Shown in pieces: positions 42,612 to 51,941 of a stretch of 64,000 nt of DNA (its first letter is position 1; every line of letters begins with the position of its first letter). Origin of the DNA: Actinomadura meyerae (GTDB lineage: Bacteria; Actinomycetota; Actinomycetes; Streptosporangiales; Streptosporangiaceae); assembly GCF_900188445.1 (NCBI RefSeq), contig NZ_FZOR01000007.1:124001-188000 (forward strand), read 5' to 3'. A model generated the notes under the pieces. It made no database searches and was not told the DNA's origin. It saw nothing but the letters and a program-made list of their open reading frames with translations. A program made the translations under genes and the position numbers.

Positions 42612-43595
42612 ATGGCGACCCACGAACGCGAGATCACCGAGCCCGTCGACCTGTGCCTCCCGGACGGGCGGCTGAACCCCGGCGCGGTCGGCTGGACGCG
42701 TCGCCCCCTGCACCGCGCGAACCTGCGCGGGTGGGGCCGGGCGAAGCGCTGGGAGTACTGGGGGATCATCACGCCCCGGCACATCATCGGGCTGGTGGCC
42801 TCCTCGCTCGACTACGCCGGCGTCCACGGCGTGTGGGTCCTCGACCGCGAGACCGGCGAGGTGACCGCGAAGGACGCGGTGGTGCCGTTCGCGCGCGGCG
42901 CGGTGTTCCCCGCCCGCAGCGGCGAGGGCGAGGCGTCCGTGCGGGGCGGGGGAGCGGCGGTCGGCGTCCGGCAGCGCCCCTCGGGGTCGCGGGTACGGGC
43001 GCTGGTGCCGGGCCTGGTCGACCTCGACGTCGAGATCCCGCTGCCGGACGGGCATGAGTCGCTCGGTGTCGTGATCCCGTGGGGGCCGCGCCGCTTCCAG
43101 TACACGGTGAAGGACGTCGGCCGCCCCGTGCGGGGGCGGCTGACGCTTCCCGCCGGGGAGTACGAGATCGGCGAGGGCGCCTTCGCCGTCCTCGACCACG
43201 GGCGCGGCAAGTGGCCCTACCGGATGACGTGGAACTGGGCCGCGGCGAGCGGGCCCGGCCTCGCGCTGCAGTTCGGCGGCAAGTGGACCGACGGCACCGG
43301 GATGACGGAGAACGCCGTGTTCGTGGACGGCCGGCTCCACAAGATCGGCGAGGAGCTGTCCTGGAGCTACGACACCGCCGACTGGACGCGCCCGTGGACG
43401 ATCACGGGCCGGCGGGTCGAGGTCGAGTTCCGCCCCTTCCACGAGAAGGTGTCGCGCACCGAACTGGGCGTCGTCGGCACCGAGACCCACCAGTGCTTCG
43501 GCCGCTTCACCGGGCGCGTCCAGGCCGATGACGGCGCGTGGATCCCCGTCGACGGCCTCACCGGGTGGGCGGAGGAGGCCCGCCAGCGCTGGTGA
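42612..43595 (+). CDS. DUF2804 family protein
   Basis: 327-residue protein with the DUF2804 pattern: CLPDGRLNPGAVGWTRRPLH near residue 14, KRWEYWGI and GRGKWPYRMTWNWA. There is no signal peptide. The family has no proven function; its fold is predicted to be beta-rich and lipocalin-like. It is divergent from the hopanoid operon and convergent with the GH2 gene (21 bases between). Confidence 0.85.
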   Translation: MATHEREITEPVDLCLPDGRLNPGAVGWTRRPLHRANLRGWGRAKRWEYWGIITPRHIIGLVASSLDYAGVHGVWVLDRETGEVTAKDAVVPFARGAVFPARSGEGEASVRGGGAAVGVRQRPSGSRVRALVPGLVDLDVEIPLPDGHESLGVVIPWGPRRFQYTVKDVGRPVRGRLTLPAGEYEIGEGAFAVLDHGRGKWPYRMTWNWAAASGPGLALQFGGKWTDGTGMTENAVFVDGRLHKIGEELSWSYDTADWTRPWTITGRRVEVEFRPFHEKVSRTELGVVGTETHQCFGRFTGRVQADDGAWIPVDGLTGWAEEARQRW

Positions 43596-43616
43596 CCCCC
43601 GCGCCTGCCGCGCCGG

Positions 43617-45392
43617 TCAGGCCGTGCCTGTCAGGCGCGGGTCGGTGAGGCGCGCTCCGGTGAGGCGCGCGTTCACCGCGCGCACCAGGTCCTCGGGGAG
43701 CTTGCACACCTCGCGGTCGTAGGTGAGGAGGCCGTTCAGCTCGTCCTCCACGTCCGACAGCTGCGTGTAGACGGTGGCGCTGAGCCCGCGCGGCACCGCC
43801 GGGGCGATCTGCCGCGCGTGCAGCCGCGCGAACGCGGCGCCGAGCCGGTCGGGGGAGTCGTAGCGCTTGTAGCCGAAGTCCTCGTCGTTGAAGGCGTGGC
43901 CGTCCACCCGCAGGTTGTATCCGCCGTATTCCGACAGGACGAGGACGCGTGCGTCCCTGCGGCGCGGGACGCGGAACTTGCGGAAGTACACGTGCAGGCT
44001 GCGCAGGTCCCCGGCGCCCTGGTCGTGCCATCCGCTGGCGTGGTCGATGGTCCGCGACGGGTCGAGCGCCCGCACCTCGGCGGCGACGTCCGCCGCGTCG
44101 AACTGCCCCCAGCCCTCGTTGAACGGCACCCAGACGGCGATGCTCACCACGTTGCGCAGGTGCTCGATCGTCTCCCGCGTCTCCTCGCGGAAGCGCGCGC
44201 GGGAGCCGGCGTCGGCGCGTCCGAAACGCTTGTGCCTGCGGTCGTCGAGACGCAGCGGCAGCACGGCCGGCGCCGTCACCACCTCGCTGTGGTACGGGCC
44301 GCCGCCGTTCACCATGTCCTGCCACACGAGGATGCCGAGCCGGTCGCAGTGGTAGTACCAGCGCAGCGGCTCTACCTTGATGTGCTTGCGGAGCATGGTG
44401 AAGCCCAGCCGCTTCATCGTCGCGATGTCGTGGACCAGCGCCTCGTCGGACGGCGCCGTGTGCATGCCGTCCGGCCAGTAGCCCTGGTCCAGGACGCCCG
44501 CGTGGAAGTACGGGCGCCCGTTCAGCAGTAGCCGGGGGACGCCCGCCTCGTCCGGTCCGACGCCGAACGACCGCATCCCGACATAGCTTTCGACACGGTC
44601 TGTGCCGAGTTCGACAGTGATGTCGTAGAGGAAGGGGTCCTCGGGGCTCCAGGGGCGGACGTCCGGAATGTCGATCCGCACCGGTTCGCCCGCCGGCGCC
44701 TCGGCGCGCGCGACGACCGCGCCTTCCGCGCCGATCTCGATCCGGGCCGCGTCGCGGGTGCCCGCGTGCACCGTCACCTCGACGCACGCCTCGTCCAGAT
44801 GCGGCACGAGCGTCAGCCGCTCGACGTGCACCTCCGGCACGCACTCGATCCACACCGTCTGCCAGATGCCGGACTGGGCCGTGTACCAGATGCCGCCCCG
44901 CTTGAGGCGCTGCTTGCCCCAGCCCCGGTCACCGGTGTCGGACGGGTCCTGGACCTCCACCACCAGGGTCCCGGCGCCGTCCTCCAGGAGGTCGGTGATG
45001 TCGAAGAAGAACGGGAGGTAGCCGCCCTCGTGCCGACCCGCCTCCCGGCCGTTGACCGTCACCCGGCACGTCTGGTCGACGGCGCCGAAATGCAGCAGGA
45101 CCCGGTGCCCCTCGGGTCGGAACCCCTCCGGCAGCCGGACGTCCCGCCGGTACCAGAGCGTCTCGTGCGGGAGCAGCTGCCGCTCGACCCCCGACAGCGG
45201 CGACTCCGGCGAGAACGGGACGAGGATCTCGCCGTCGTACTCCTCCGGCCCCTCCGGAGAGGTGTCGTCGAACGAGTACTCCCAGCGCCCGTTGAGGCTG
45301 AGGTGGCTGCCGCGGACGAGCTGCGGACGCGGATACTCCGGCAGCACCGCGTCCGGGTCCAGCGTCCTGCCCCACCTGGTGAGCAGCGTCAT
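43617..45392 (-). CDS. Glycoside hydrolase family 2 (beta-galactosidase/glucuronidase type)
   Basis: 591 residues: sugar-binding jelly roll (about 25-180), immunoglobulin-like domain (185-275) and TIM barrel (280-580). Acid/base Glu426 follows Asn425 in FNEGWGQ and the likely nucleophile is Glu488 in LSEYGG. There is no signal peptide, so it acts on sugar brought in by the adjoining MFS transporter. The ATG overlaps the transporter stop (ATGA). It is shorter than LacZ. The precise sugar is not known. Confidence 0.88.
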   Translation of the reverse strand: MTLLTRWGRTLDPDAVLPEYPRPQLVRGSHLSLNGRWEYSFDDTSPEGPEEYDGEILVPFSPESPLSGVERQLLPHETLWYRRDVRLPEGFRPEGHRVLLHFGAVDQTCRVTVNGREAGRHEGGYLPFFFDITDLLEDGAGTLVVEVQDPSDTGDRGWGKQRLKRGGIWYTAQSGIWQTVWIECVPEVHVERLTLVPHLDEACVEVTVHAGTRDAARIEIGAEGAVVARAEAPAGEPVRIDIPDVRPWSPEDPFLYDITVELGTDRVESYVGMRSFGVGPDEAGVPRLLLNGRPYFHAGVLDQGYWPDGMHTAPSDEALVHDIATMKRLGFTMLRKHIKVEPLRWYYHCDRLGILVWQDMVNGGGPYHSEVVTAPAVLPLRLDDRRHKRFGRADAGSRARFREETRETIEHLRNVVSIAVWVPFNEGWGQFDAADVAAEVRALDPSRTIDHASGWHDQGAGDLRSLHVYFRKFRVPRRRDARVLVLSEYGGYNLRVDGHAFNDEDFGYKRYDSPDRLGAAFARLHARQIAPAVPRGLSATVYTQLSDVEDELNGLLTYDREVCKLPEDLVRAVNARLTGARLTDPRLTGTA

Positions 45393-46699
45393 GCCACGGC
45401 CTCCTCGTCCGGCGTCCGCGCGTCCCGGCGGCGCAGCGCCAGCACCGGCGGGACGATCAGCACCAGGACCGCGGCGGCCGCCAGGAAGACGGCGGGCGTC
45501 GGGACGTGCTTCAGCACGCCCAGGTCCTCGTAGCGCTCGTCCGCGCCCTTGATGACGGCGGCGCCGAGGGACGGCCCGATGATCATAGGGACGAGGATGG
45601 CGAACACCATCCGCAGGCCCTGCACGTGCCCCGCCCGCCCCGGCGGCGTGTAGTCCCGGACGAGCGCGCCGACCGGGGCCAGCACCAGCATGAAGCCCGA
45701 CATCAGCACCAGTCCCGCCCCGATCACCGGGACCATGCCGCGCGCGAGCGGCATCAGCAGCAGCCCCGCCGCGTACACCGCGACGGCGGGCGCGAGGAAC
45801 CGCGCCTTGCCGATCCGGTCGATGACCCGCCCGGCCAGCACGCTGACCGCCGACGCGCCGGTCAGCACGACGGCGAGCACGAGCGCGTAGCCGTCGATGT
45901 CGAGGTACCGCTCCAGGTAGATGATCAGGTAGGGCAGGAAGACCTGCGTGGAGATCCCCCACACGCACCACGCGGACAGCGCCAGGTACAGCCCGGGGTT
46001 CGCCCGCATCGCCGACGGCCGCAGCCCGTGCACGAGCGCGCTGAGGTAGCCGCCCTCCTGCCGCTCTACCGGGCGGTCCCGGACGAACGCCCAGGCCAGC
46101 ACCCCGGCCGCCGCGATGATCAGCCCGATGACGAGGAAGAACAGCGACCACTGGCCGTCCCTGGTCATCCAGTCGAACCCGCCGAACACCACCAGCATCG
46201 ACATCAGCGGCATCACGGCCAGGACGGACTCGACGCGTCCCCGGTTCTCCGTCCGGGTCACGTCCGTCACCCACGCCTGGAAGCTCGCGTCGTTGGCGCC
46301 CGACCCGAGGAACGACATCACGCAGTCGAGGACGACGACGGTGACCGCCGCGACCACGACCGCGTCCGCGAACGGCGCGACCCCCGCCACCGCGTCCACG
46401 CTGACCAGCCCGAACGCCGCCGTGGACAGCCCCCACACCACGTACCCGGCGGCGATGAAGGCGCGCCTGCGGCCGAGCCGGTCCGACAGCGCGCCGATCG
46501 CCAGCGTCGCGGCGGTCGCCGCCACCGCGCTCGCCGCCACCATCGCCGCGATCACGTCGGGGTTCCCGCTGATCGTGTCGTAGACGAACACGTTCAGGTA
46601 CATGTTCTCGACGGTCCAGGCGAGCTGCCCGACGAAGCCGAGCAGGACCAGCATGGTCCAGAGCCGCCGCCCGAGCGGCGCGTTGTCACCCGTTGTCAC
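45389..46699 (-). CDS. MFS transporter
   Basis: 436 residues with about 12 membrane spans and the MFS loop GALSDRLGRRRAF near residue 65. It is coupled to the GH2 gene, so it probably imports a beta-glycoside. The GTG at 46699 has no ribosome binding site, and TACTGT lies about 8-13 bases upstream, so the message may be leaderless. The frame stays open upstream but without family sequence. Confidence 0.82.
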   Translation of the reverse strand: MTTGDNAPLGRRLWTMLVLLGFVGQLAWTVENMYLNVFVYDTISGNPDVIAAMVAASAVAATAATLAIGALSDRLGRRRAFIAAGYVVWGLSTAAFGLVSVDAVAGVAPFADAVVVAAVTVVVLDCVMSFLGSGANDASFQAWVTDVTRTENRGRVESVLAVMPLMSMLVVFGGFDWMTRDGQWSLFFLVIGLIIAAAGVLAWAFVRDRPVERQEGGYLSALVHGLRPSAMRANPGLYLALSAWCVWGISTQVFLPYLIIYLERYLDIDGYALVLAVVLTGASAVSVLAGRVIDRIGKARFLAPAVAVYAAGLLLMPLARGMVPVIGAGLVLMSGFMLVLAPVGALVRDYTPPGRAGHVQGLRMVFAILVPMIIGPSLGAAVIKGADERYEDLGVLKHVPTPAVFLAAAAVLVLIVPPVLALRRRDARTPDEEAVA

Positions 46700-46850
46700 G
46701 CACGAACAGTACAAGGACCACTTACTGGACGTCCGGTGCCGGAGGGCTTGCATCCGTCCGGGAACCGGGTTCTCATGTGATCTCAGGCACAAGATCGGAA
46801 ATCGGGGGATCGGGGGCGTCCGAGGGAACGCCGCATTGAAAGGGGACCCT

Positions 46851-48428
46851 GTGAGGCTCATCGCCATCCCACTGCTCGCGTCCGCCGTCGCCCTGACCGG
46901 GGCGGTTCCGGCCGCGGCCGAGCAGGGCGGACGGGATCCGTCCGCCGTCGTCCGCACCGACCTCGGTCCGGTGCGGGGTCAGCTAGCGGACGGTTACCGG
47001 CTCTTCCAGGGCATCCCGTTCGCCGCTCCGCCGACCGGGAGCCTGCGCTGGAGGCCGCCGCAGCCGGCGCGCGCGTGGCAGGGCGTCTACGACGCGACCG
47101 CCCCGCGCGACCAGTGCGCGCAACTCCCCGCGCCCTACGGCGGCCCGACGTCGTACGCCGAGGACTGCCTCTACCTGAACGTCACCACGCCCGACACCGC
47201 GCGCCGCCACGGGCGCGGCCTGCCCGTCATGGTGTGGGTGCACGGCGGCGGAAACGTGACCGGCGCGGGGAGCATCTACAACGCCGCCAAGCTCGCCACG
47301 CGCGGCGACGTGGTCGTGGTCACCGTCAACTACCGCCTGGGCCCGTTCGGCTGGCTCGCGCACCAGGGCCTGGAGGCGGGCGCCGACCGCCGCTACCAGA
47401 CCGGCAACTACGGCCTGCTCGATCAGCAGGCGGCCCTGCGCTGGGTGCAGCGCAACGCCAGTGCCTTCGGCGGCGACCCCCGCAACGTGACGCTGTTCGG
47501 CGAGTCCGCCGGCGCCCAGGACGCCTGCGCCAACCTCGCCTCGCCCACCGCGGCGGGCCTGTTCCACAAGGTCATCGCGCAGAGCTTCACCTGCGTCGCG
47601 CCCGCGCGCACCGAGGCGTCGGCCGAAGGCGAGGGAGCGGCGCTCGCGGCGGCCGTGGGCTGCGACAAGGGCTCGCCCGCCGCCGACGCCGCGTGCCTGC
47701 GCGCGGTTCCCGTGCAGACGCTGCTGGAGACCTTCGAGGCCAAGGCCCTGAACGTCGGCCCCGTCGCGGGCGGCGACCGGGTCCTGCCGTCGCAGCCCGA
47801 GCAGGCGATCGCCCAGGGCCGCTTCAACCGGATGCCCGTCATGCACGGCAACACCCTGGACGAGTGGCGCCTGTTCGTCTCGCTCGCCTACCCGAACCCC
47901 ATCACCGCCGCGCAGTACGAGGACATCGTCCGCTCCACCTACGGCGCCGCCGCCGACGCGGTACTGGCGCGCTACCCGGCGTCGGCCTACTCCGACCCCC
48001 GGCTCGCGCTGGCCGCGGTGCAGACGGACTCCAACGAGGTGCTCTCGCCCTGCGCGCACCAGGACGCCTTCCAGCAGCTCAAGCGGGCCGGCGTCCCGGT
48101 GTACGCGTACCAGTTCGCCGACCGCGCCGCTCCGCCGATCCTCGACGTCCCCGGCTTCGAGGAGGGCGCCGCGCACGCCAGCGAGCTGACGTACCTGTTC
48201 CCGGGCCTGCTCGGCGAGCTGAACCCGGAACAGACCCGCCTCTCCGACGCCATGGTCGCCTACTGGACGTCCTTCGCGCACAACGGCCGGCCGCAGGCGC
48301 GCCAGGCCCCGCACTGGCCGCGCTTCCGCTCACCGGACGACGTCCTGTCCCTGGCCCCCGGCAACGGCGGCATCCACCCGACCGACACCGCCGAGAACGG
48401 CAACTGCTCCTTCTGGAACTCCCTCTGA
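46851..48428 (+). CDS. Secreted type-B carboxylesterase
   Basis: 525 residues. A Sec signal peptide (MRLIAIPLLASAVALTGAVP, AAA cleavage region) is followed by the carboxylesterase fold: VRGQLADGYRLFQGIPFAAPP, YAEDCLYLNV, HGGGN oxyanion hole, the nucleophile Ser in FGESAGA and the His in AAHASELTYLF. GTG start after AAGGGGA. It would hydrolyse esters outside the cell. Divergent from the MFS-GH2 operon. Confidence 0.88.
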   Translation: MRLIAIPLLASAVALTGAVPAAAEQGGRDPSAVVRTDLGPVRGQLADGYRLFQGIPFAAPPTGSLRWRPPQPARAWQGVYDATAPRDQCAQLPAPYGGPTSYAEDCLYLNVTTPDTARRHGRGLPVMVWVHGGGNVTGAGSIYNAAKLATRGDVVVVTVNYRLGPFGWLAHQGLEAGADRRYQTGNYGLLDQQAALRWVQRNASAFGGDPRNVTLFGESAGAQDACANLASPTAAGLFHKVIAQSFTCVAPARTEASAEGEGAALAAAVGCDKGSPAADAACLRAVPVQTLLETFEAKALNVGPVAGGDRVLPSQPEQAIAQGRFNRMPVMHGNTLDEWRLFVSLAYPNPITAAQYEDIVRSTYGAAADAVLARYPASAYSDPRLALAAVQTDSNEVLSPCAHQDAFQQLKRAGVPVYAYQFADRAAPPILDVPGFEEGAAHASELTYLFPGLLGELNPEQTRLSDAMVAYWTSFAHNGRPQARQAPHWPRFRSPDDVLSLAPGNGGIHPTDTAENGNCSFWNSL

Positions 48429-48442
48429 ATCCGACCCGCTGA

Positions 48443-48739
48443 CTAGCCGAGGCGCTCGGTGAGGTGGACGGTGACGTCGTCACCGACGTCCTTGCCGAGC
48501 GCCCGGCGGATCTCCGCCTTCACGGCCAGCTTGTGGTCGCCGTCACCGAGGGCCATGAACGAGCCCCGGAACGGGTGCCCGTCGATGGTGCCCTTGACCT
48601 TCACCAGCCCGCGCGTCTGGAAGAACTCCGCCGACTCGGGCCAGACGACGTACGTCCACCCGCCCTCCGCCGTACTCTTCTGCAGGCGGGCCGTGAACTC
48701 CTTGTCGAGCTTTACGCTCTTGGGCTGAGCAGTGGTCAT
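48443..48739 (-). CDS. DUF1905 domain protein
   Basis: 98 residues. The core from about residue 25 (GGWTYVVWPESAEFFQTRG, GHPFRGSFMALGDGDHKLAVKAEIRRALGKDVGD) is a DUF1905 beta-barrel. The C-terminal YdeI-like part found in longer family members is absent. ATG after GAGGAG. Function unknown. Confidence 0.8.
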   Translation of the reverse strand: MTTAQPKSVKLDKEFTARLQKSTAEGGWTYVVWPESAEFFQTRGLVKVKGTIDGHPFRGSFMALGDGDHKLAVKAEIRRALGKDVGDDVTVHLTERLG

Positions 48740-49530
48740 CGGACGTCTCCTCTGGGTGTTCGAGCTGTGGCTCTCTCTCCTACCTAGGGGAGACCTTCCT
48801 GGTCGGCGGAACTCATCGCTGCTCGAAGCCCTGCTGCCACGGTCGCCGGACGCGGGAGCGGTCACGTGGGGGTTGCAAGTGAGGTTGAGTTGGTGTTGCG
48901 AGGGCGGGGGTTGAGGCGGGCTCCTGTTGCCGGTTTGTCTCCGTTGTTTCCCTGTCGGATGTGTGCGGGGCCGGGGTCTTCTTTTTACCGGTTTTTGTGT
49001 GGTTGCTGTAGGTGGGCGGTTGCGGTGGCCTTCCGAAGGCGGGCGCTCGCCTTTTGGTCGCCGCCGGTTGCTGTCACGTTGGTTGCTGTCGGTGGCTGGG
49101 GGAGAGGTGTTCATCGTTCTGTTTGGTGCGCGGTTGCTGTCCCGTGCCGCGCTGTGCACGGCACCTGAAAGAAGGGCAGGCGGCTAGGACGTCCTTGTCG
49201 GGCGGACCACGCGCCTGCCTTTCACTCGGACACAAATCCTCAACCCCACCACCGCAACCAACGTGACTTCAGTCGGTGACTGCCTGAGCTGTTGCGCCAG
49301 GCCGCAGGGGTCACCTCAGCCGTCCACCCGCAGCAACCACCCCACTCCGATAAAGCCGTGCTCAGCCCGCGGCCGACCGTTGGATGAGCACCGACCGCAA
49401 GGAGCGTCCTTCCGATTCGGAGAGCGGAAAATAAAAGATGGCAGTAAGGTGGCATGTCCAGAATGTCGTCAATGTCAATACGGGGTTGCGCTACAATTGA
49501 GGAGTGAATTCGGATTGGAGGTGAAGCCCG
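48740..49530. other. 790-bp non-coding stretch with G/T- and C/A-skewed halves and inverted repeats
   Basis: I see no convincing gene here. The left half (about 48890-49150) is G/T-rich with GGTTGCTGT near 49001, 49066, 49081 and 49132. The right half (about 49235-49345) is C/A-rich. Inverted matches between them include GTCACGTTGGTTGC (49073-49086) with 49254-49267, GGTTGCGGTGG (49018-49028) with 49249-49259, GTGGTTGCTG with 49331-49340, and GGGGTTGAGG with CCTCAACCCC. Near the right end TACAAT (49492-49497) may be the -10 box of the HNH gene. It could form a long imperfect hairpin, or be repeat DNA linked to the HNH gene. Confidence 0.5.
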
Positions 49531-51195
49531 GTGTCGGCGCCCTCGGCAGTGGTTGCTGTTCAGCGTGAATGGGAAGGTCGGGAGTGGTTTCCTCCTGGGC
49601 CGCAACTGGCCATCTGCCTGTCCGGCGGAAAAGAGCGCCTGGCCGATCTGACCGACGATGAACTTCTCCAGGTCGCGGCTGCGGCCCGCCGCCAGACCTC
49701 CTGGGCGCAAGCCCGGGAATTGGCCGCCATCGCCGAACTCGCCCAGCGCCGCGCACGTGCCGAGGCCGACGGCGACCCCGACTACCGGATCCTGCCGGCC
49801 CGCGATGCGGTGACCGAAGAAGTCGCCGCCGCCCTCACGATCACCAGCAACGCCTCGGCCACCCTTGTCCACCTCGCCGAACAGCTCACCGGCCCGCTCG
49901 CCGACACCGGCGCCGCACTGGAGGCCGGACGGGTCGACCTGGCCAAGGCCCGCGTCATCAGCGACCTGACCGACAGCCTTCCCGAGCAGGTCACCCAACG
50001 GGTCCAAGCCGCGGCGCTGGAGAAGGCGTCCACCCAGACCACCGGGCAACTCCGCCGCCGGATCAGGCGGATCGTCCAGCGTCTCGCGCCGGAGGCCGTC
50101 GAGGAACGCAAGCGGGAAGCCGTCCGGCAACGGCGCCTGGAGGTGTGGGACACCCCGTCCGGCACCGCTGACCTGGCGCTGTGCGACCTTGCGGTTGAGG
50201 ACGCCCACGCCATCTACAACAAGATCACCGCCGCCGCACGCGGCATCAAGACCGACGGTGACCCCCGCCCCCTCCACAACATCCGTGCCGACCTGGCCAC
50301 CCAACTCCTGCAAGGGGTCGAACTCCCCGAGGCCATCCGCGCCCTCATGACCCAGAGCTGCACCGACCCCCGCCCAGTCCCCGCCCTCGCGGCCGTGACG
50401 GTGCAAGGGATTCCTACGGGCGCAACGTCGCGTGACGTGGTCGGCGTCCCGGTGTCCGTGCAGAGTCGCCGTGCCTGGGTGACCCGTGACTTGCCTCCCG
50501 CCTCGGCCAGTGCAGACGGTGGCTCTTCTTCTGTGGAGGCGTCCATGGCGGACGGTGCATCGTGGGCACATGGCGAGACCCAGCCGACGCCGGCCCGGCT
50601 CGACCACGCTGACATCGCCGACGCGGCCAGTGGACCCGACCCAGTCGGGAGCCGTGGTGACCCGTCCCGTGAGCGTGGAAGCGACGGGCCGTTCGATGAT
50701 CGTCGAGCCTCGGGCTCGGACGGGTCCTCCGGCGGTGACGCCGAGGTTGCGATGCTGGCGGACGTCATCGGTCAGCGGTTGGCCCACGTCAGCGGCCGCG
50801 TTCCCTCACGGGAGCTGCCGGATGCCGTGCGACGAGCCGTACAGCGCATCCGGCATGAACTTGCCGGAGCCCGGGAGGCGGCCTGCCGAGGGGACGACCA
50901 GGAGCACGGTCGGCCCGGCTACCGACCGTCAGCGGCGATGCGCCGGGAGGTCGAGGCCCGGCACGAGACCTGCGTGTTCCCGAGCTGCAACCAGCCATCG
51001 CACCGCTGCGACCTCGACCACACGGTCCCCTGGCGGGCCGGGACCACCTGCCGCTGCAACCTGGCTCCGCTCTGCAGACGCCACCACAGGTTGAAACAGC
51101 GCCCCGACTGGCGACTGGTCCAAGTCTGGCCCGGCCTGCTGATCTGGGTCGCGCCCTCGGGTGCCTGGTTCATCGTCCGCCCCGACCGGCGGTAG
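49531..51195 (+). CDS. 13E12/DUF222-type protein with HNH endonuclease domain
   Basis: 554 residues. Residues 30-290 are the DUF222 (13E12 repeat family) helical region (LADLTDDELLQVAAAARRQTSWAQARELAAIAELAQRR). A low-complexity Ser/Asp/Gly linker of about 100 residues follows. The HNH domain lies near the C terminus: CVFPSCNQPSHRCDLDHTVPW, CRCNLAPLCRRHHRLK, with Cys zinc ligands and catalytic His. Such genes are multicopy in actinomycetes; related REP13E12 repeats of M. tuberculosis serve as phage insertion sites. Codon use in the linker seems less GC-biased than in neighbours. GTG start. Confidence 0.85.
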   Translation: MSAPSAVVAVQREWEGREWFPPGPQLAICLSGGKERLADLTDDELLQVAAAARRQTSWAQARELAAIAELAQRRARAEADGDPDYRILPARDAVTEEVAAALTITSNASATLVHLAEQLTGPLADTGAALEAGRVDLAKARVISDLTDSLPEQVTQRVQAAALEKASTQTTGQLRRRIRRIVQRLAPEAVEERKREAVRQRRLEVWDTPSGTADLALCDLAVEDAHAIYNKITAAARGIKTDGDPRPLHNIRADLATQLLQGVELPEAIRALMTQSCTDPRPVPALAAVTVQGIPTGATSRDVVGVPVSVQSRRAWVTRDLPPASASADGGSSSVEASMADGASWAHGETQPTPARLDHADIADAASGPDPVGSRGDPSRERGSDGPFDDRRASGSDGSSGGDAEVAMLADVIGQRLAHVSGRVPSRELPDAVRRAVQRIRHELAGAREAACRGDDQEHGRPGYRPSAAMRREVEARHETCVFPSCNQPSHRCDLDHTVPWRAGTTCRCNLAPLCRRHHRLKQRPDWRLVQVWPGLLIWVAPSGAWFIVRPDRR

Positions 51196-51212
51196 CAGCC
51201 GCGCCGCGAGCC

Positions 51213-51320
51213 TCAGTGCTTCAAGGCCGCCAGGAGGGCCGCGAACTCGTCACGTCCCACGATGAGCTTGGGGCCGTCCGGGTTCTTGGAGTCGCGGAAG
51301 GCGATCGTCCGGGGGAGACG
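51213..51320 (-). pseudogene. DUF397 regulatory protein, C-terminal remnant
   Basis: On the minus strand the last 33 codons read TIAFRDSKNPDGPKLIVG and then RDEFAALLAALKH before TGA at 51213. This is the C-terminal half of a DUF397 protein (VAFRDSKDPDGP signature). The N-terminal half (WRKSSRS and Cys segment) is absent; upstream the frame runs into sequence that belongs, on the other strand, to an ATPase remnant. DUF397 genes normally follow an XRE regulator, which is also missing. Confidence 0.6.
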
Positions 51321-51346
51321 GCCGACCCTGGAGGGGGGCGTCGCCG

Positions 51347-51655
51347 CTCGTTCTCGAACCCAATGATCAGGCGCCCCGGCTCGCCCGGGTGTTCGTTGCG
51401 GAGTTCTTCGCCGGGTGGGGGATCGAGGACGCCTACGTGGGGCGGCTCGTGGTCTGCGAACTCGTCACGAACGCGTACCGGCACGGTGAGGGGCCGATCG
51501 TCGTGCGGGTGCTGCGGGACGAGCGCGACGGGCTCCCGGTGATCGAGGTGTGGGACGGCGCTGAGGAGCGGCCGGTTATCCGGGCGCAGAACTATGCGGC
51601 CGTGGCTGAGAGCGCCGTGTACGTGGGCGTTCACCAGTCGAGGAGTAGGCCGTAG
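51347..51655 (+). pseudogene. RsbW-like (HATPase) anti-sigma-type protein, truncated
   Basis: The plus frame reads LVLEPNDQAPRLARVFVAEF, then GIEDAYVGRLVVCELVTNAYRH with the N-box Asn of GHKL ATPases, then PVIEVWDG. The C-terminal ATP-lid and G2 box (usually GRGL...) are replaced by AESAVYVGVHQSRSRP and a stop. No good start codon precedes the conserved part; a GTG at 51389 would drop its first residues. It lies back to back with the DUF397 remnant. Confidence 0.6.
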
Positions 51656-51918
51656 CCCTCTGCGGCGGCCTCTTCCATCCAGTGGAGTGTTTCGTCCGGG
51701 GAGTCGTCGTCCAGGAACTCGCTGAAGGACGACGGCTGCGCCACGTGCACCTTCTGGTTGGCGGCCACGCGCCGGTTCCACTCCCGCGCGAGGCGGACGT
51801 AGGGCACGGCATTGGTGGCGGCCGCCTGGTTCTCGCCACCCGAGCGGGGTGCCGGGCCTACGGCGGGACGGTAGCGACAGGATGTGTTCGCGCACGTCCA
51901 CCAGTCCGGGACGCCCAT
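51631..51918 (-). CDS. Hypothetical protein, possibly partial
   Basis: 95 codons. The last 60 residues look like real protein (VPYVRLAREWNRRVAANQK, SSFSEFLDDDSPDETLHWM, EGYGLLLDW). The first 35 are Cys/Trp/Pro-rich and less convincing, and no ribosome binding site precedes the ATG; an inner GTG would give about 58 residues. It overlaps the truncated ATPase by 25 bases tail to tail. Family not recognised. Confidence 0.45.
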   Translation of the reverse strand: MGVPDWWTCANTSCRYRPAVGPAPRSGGENQAAATNAVPYVRLAREWNRRVAANQKVHVAQPSSFSEFLDDDSPDETLHWMEEAAAEGYGLLLDW

Positions 51919-51941
51919 GGCACCGCATCGCAGGGTGCAAG

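Noticed and set aside
42498..43490. Minus-strand frame opposite the DUF2804 gene
   Set aside because: No recognisable protein features and Arg/His/Pro-rich composition; DUF2804 is clear on the plus strand.
48927..49268. Several plus-strand frames of 80-100 codons in the G/T-rich stretch
   Set aside because: Cys/Val/Trp-rich translations with no start signals; they reflect base skew.
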